Of a stretch of DNA of 64,000 nt, positions 60,801 through 64,000 are shown one piece after another. A model generated the notes under the pieces. That model did not search any database. It was not told where the DNA came from and saw nothing but the letters and a program-made list of their open reading frames with translations. The DNA is from Tetragnatha versicolor (lineage: Eukaryota; Arthropoda; Arachnida; Araneae; Tetragnathidae). A program made the translations under genes and the position numbers. Where the stretch lies: assembly GCA_024610705.1 (NCBI GenBank), contig JANDEH010000001.1:62632263-62696262 (forward strand), given 5' to 3'. How positions within the stretch are numbered: the stretch's first letter is position 1; every line of letters starts with the position of its first letter.

Positions 60801-63800
60801 TCATATGCAGTGTGATATTTGGGGTCATATGGAGGATTATATTGAATATCAGAATCCTGACATTCGAATTTTGATGTATTTCGTTTTTTCGACTTTTAAG
60901 GCCCCGGATTAAAAAATTTTTACATCACCGTTTAATTTTAAATTCTTTTTAGGGGGAAGAATAAAAATCAATTATAACCCCACATCGGGGGCCAAGTATT
61001 TTATGATGTATGTGGTCATATTGAGTCATGTCGAATATCAGAATTCTGACATTCGAACATCGAGATATGATTATGTTGACTTTGAAGGGCCAGAATAAAA
61101 AAAATTCTACATCACCCTATAATATTAAGTGATTTTTAAGGGAATCGAATATAAATCTATTTTGTCCCCTCATTGGCGGTCACATGCAGTTTGATATTTG
61201 GGGTCATATGGAGGATTAGAATAGAATATCAGAATCCTGACATTCGAATTTTGATGTATTTCGTTATTTCGACTTTTAAGGCCCGGGATTAAAATTTTTT
61301 TACATCACCGTTTAATTTTAAATTCCTTTTAGGGGGAAGAATAAAAATCAATTACAACCCCACATTGGCGGCCAAATAATTTATGATGTTTGTGGTCATA
61401 TTGATTCATGTCGAATATCAGAATTCTGACATTCGAACATCGGGATATGATTATGTTGACTTTGAAGGGCCAGAATAAAAAAATTCTACATCACCCTATA
61501 ATACTAAGTAATTTTTAAGGGAATCGAATATAAATATATTTTGTCCCCTCATTGGCGGTCATATGCAGTGTGATATTTGGGGTCATATGGAGGATTATAT
61601 TGAATATCAGAATCCTGACATTCGAATTTTGATGTATTTCGTTATTTCGACTTTTAAGGCCCCGGATTAAAAAAATTTTTACATCACCGTTTAATTTTAA
61701 ATTCCTTTTAGGGGGAAGAATAAAAATCAATTACAAACCCACATTGGCGGCCAAATAATTTATGATGTATGTGGTCATATTGAGTCATATCGAATATCAG
61801 AATTCTGACATTCGAACATCGAGATATGATTACGTTGACTTTGAAGGGCCAGAATAAAAAAAATTCTACATCACCCTATAATATTAAGTGATTTTTAAGG
61901 GAATCGAATATAAATCTATTTTGTCCCCTCATTGGCGGTCATATGCAGTTTGATATTTGGGGTCATATGGAGGATTAGAATAGAATATCAGAATCCTGAC
62001 ATTCGAATTTTGATGTTTTTCGTTATTTCGACTTTTAAGGCCCGGGATTAAAATTTTTTTACATCACCGTTTAATTTTAAATTCCTTTTAGGGGGAAGAA
62101 TAAAAATCAATTACAACCCCACATCGGCGGCCAAATATTTTATGATGTATGTGGTCATATTGAGTCATGTCGAATATCAGAATTCTGACATTCGAACATC
62201 GAGATATGATTATGTTGACTTTGAAGGGCCAGAATAAAAAAATTCTACATCACCCTATAATATTAAGTGATTTTTAAGGGAATCGAATATAAATCTATTT
62301 TGTCCCCTCATTGGCGGTCATGCAGTTTGATATTTGGGGTCATATGGAGGATTATATTGAATATCAGAATCCTGACATTCGAATTTTGATGTATTTCGTT
62401 ATTTCGACTTTTAAGGCCCGGGATTAAAATTTTTTTACATCACCGTTTAATTTTAAATTCCTTTTAGGGGGAAGAATAAAAATCAATTACAACCCCACAT
62501 CGGGGGCCAAGTATTTTATGATGTATGTGGTCATATTGAGTCATGTCGAATATCAGAATTCTGACATTCGAACATCGAGATATGATTATGTTGACTTTGA
62601 AGGGCCAGAATAAAAAAAATTCTACATCACCCTATAATATTAAGTAATTTTTAAGGGAATAGAATATAAATCTATTTTGTCCCCTCATTGGCGGTCATAT
62701 GCAGTTTGATATTTGGGGTCATATGGAGGATTAGAATAGAATATCAGAATCCTGACATTCGAATTTTGATGTATTTCGTTATTTCGACTTTTAAGGCCCG
62801 GGATTAAAATTTTTTTACATCACCGTTTAATTTTAAATTCCTTTTAGGGGGAAGAATAAAAATCAATTACAACCCCACATTGGCGGCCAAATAATTTATG
62901 ATGTTTGTGGTCATATTGATTCATGTCGAATATCAGAATTCTGACATTCGAACATCGGGATATGATTATGTTGACTTTGAAGGGCCAGAATAAAAAAATT
63001 CTACATCACCCTATAATACTAAGTAATTTTTAAGGGAATAATCGAATATAAATATATTTTGTCCCCTCATTGGCGGTCATATGCAGTGTGATATTTGGGG
63101 TCATATGGAGGATTATATTGAATATCAGAATCCTGACATTCGAATTTTGATGTATTTCGTTATTTCGACTTTTAAGGCCCGGGATTAAAATTTTTTTACA
63201 TCACCGTTTAATTTTAAATTCCTTTTAGGGGGAAGAATAAAAATCAATTACAACCCCACATCGGCGGCCAAATATTTTATGATGTATGTGGTCATATTGA
63301 GTCATGTCGAATATCAGAATTCTGACATTCGAACATCGAGATATGATTATGTTGACTTTGAAGGGCCAGAATAAAAAAAATTCTACATCACCCTATAATA
63401 TTAAGTAATTTTTAAGGGAATCGAATATAAATCTATTTTGTCCCCTCATTGGCGGTCATATGCAGTGTGATATTTGGGGTCATATGGAGGATTATATTGA
63501 ATATCAGAATCCTGACATTCGAATTTTGATGTATTTCGTTTTTTCGACTTTTAAGGCCCCGGATTAAAAAATTTTTACATCACCGTTTAATTTTAAATTC
63601 TTTTTAGGGGGAAGAATAAAAATCAATTATAACCCCACATCGGGGGCCAAGTATTTTATGATGTATGTGGTCATATTGAGTCATGTCGAATATCAGAATT
63701 CTGACATTCGAACATCGAGATATGATTATGTTGACTTTGAAGGGCCAGAATAAAAAAAATTCTACATCACCCTATAATATTAAGTGATTTTTAAGGGAAT

Positions 63801-64000
63801 CGAATATAAATCTATTTTGTCCCCTCATTGGCGGTCACATGCAGTTTGATATTTGGGGTCATATGGAGGATTAGAATAGAATATCAGAATCCTGACATTC
63901 GAATTTTGATGTATTTCGTTATTTCGACTTTTAAGGCCCGGGATTAAAATTTTTTTACATCACCGTTTAATTTTAAATTCCTTTTAGGGGGAAGAATAAA
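54880..64000. repeat. Higher-order repeat C, blocks of 5, 6 and 7 monomers
   Basis: The marker GGCGGTCATGCAGTTTG (an AT deletion) lies at about 55507, 57769, 59662 and 62316, giving steps of 2262, 1893 and 2654 bp. The points 58863 and 61515, and 60398 and 63050, are equivalent at about 2652 bp (7 monomers). Other private markers are TTGATGTTTTTCG and GATTACGTTGAC. The block at 58.86 kb is reproduced almost unchanged at 61.5 kb. The array runs past the right edge. Confidence 0.8.

Larger units (their letters stand above)
26487..64000. repeat. Satellite DNA array, ~99 tandem monomers of ~378 bp (continues beyond window)
   Basis: From about 26487 to the end the sequence consists only of head-to-tail copies of one unit of about 378-379 bp. 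Each carries, in order, TTTAATTTTAAATTC, AAGAATAAAAATCAATTA, ATCAGAATTCTGACATTCG, GGGCCAGAATAAAAAA, ACATCACCCTATAA, CCCCTCATTGGCGG, TGGGGTCATATGGAGGATTA, ATCAGAATCCTGACATTCG and TTACATCACCG. All units share one orientation and there is no foreign insertion. Monomers differ by scattered substitutions and 1-15-bp indels. Frames of 60-71 residues on the minus strand (starting MIFILPPK) appear only in those monomers that happen to lack stops; they are not genes. Long homogeneous arrays of this unit size are typical of centromeric or other heterochromatin; location on the chromosome cannot be read from the window. Confidence 0.97.

Noticed and set aside
28985..61730. Series of 60-71-residue minus-strand frames beginning MIFILPPK, repeated many times
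   Set aside because: They are translations of the second half of the satellite monomer plus the next unit's start. Neighbouring monomers break the same frame with stops and indels, and nothing resembles a known domain; they are not a protein family.
26487..64000. CRISPR-like array
   Set aside because: The regular spacing is that of contiguous tandem monomers without unique spacers, in a eukaryotic genome.

Overview
This is a eukaryotic, AT-rich window: spliced gene structure, introns of 2.6 and 9 kb, no bacterial-style gene packing, dense DNA transposons and a very long satellite array. The one protein gene I recognise is an extracellular Ly6/uPAR three-finger protein of the type common in insects and other invertebrates. 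I therefore read it as an animal genome, most likely an arthropod, but I cannot name the species.

Left part (1-15.6 kb). A three-exon gene on the minus strand runs from 15140 to 3041 and encodes a 140-residue protein with a signal peptide, ten ectodomain cysteines and a hydrophobic, GPI-signal-like tail. Its 9-kb second intron holds most of the local transposable elements: a pogo-type MITE (4601-5329), a family-end repeat (6707-6969, also at 1-262), a perfect 111-bp tandem duplication, the 3' end of a dead LINE (7665-8280), and a Mutator-like foldback element with about 950-bp inverted arms and a perfect 9-bp target duplication (8761-11152). A GC-rich patch upstream of exon 1 may be a promoter, possibly shared with a weakly supported plus-strand exon at 15492-15583.

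Middle part (16-26.5 kb). No confident gene is visible here; it is layered mobile-element debris. It contains two hAT-type MITEs with perfect 8-bp target duplications (16082-16642, 23998-24592), two copies of a Harbinger-like MITE (17733-18140, 22781-23297), a nested pair of elements with TAGGGGAG termini (18763-20817, with 19407-20697 inside), a decayed four-unit tandem repeat, an element with about 170-bp inverted arms around a tRNA-like sequence (22023-22634), and a piggyBac-like MITE in TTAA sites (24664-26092).

Right part (about 26.49 kb to the window end). About 99 head-to-tail copies of a roughly 378-bp satellite monomer fill 37.5 kb and continue past the window. The monomer is itself an old dimer of two diverged halves (about 186 and 192 bp). 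Monomer variants recur in blocks of 10, 6, 5 and 7 units (about 3785, 2272, 1890 and 2652 bp), and a larger segment is duplicated at about 12.1-kb spacing with shared private mutations. This nested higher-order structure resembles centromeric or pericentromeric satellite arrays and is the most striking object in the window. Small minus-strand reading frames inside the monomers are by-products of the repeat, not genes.
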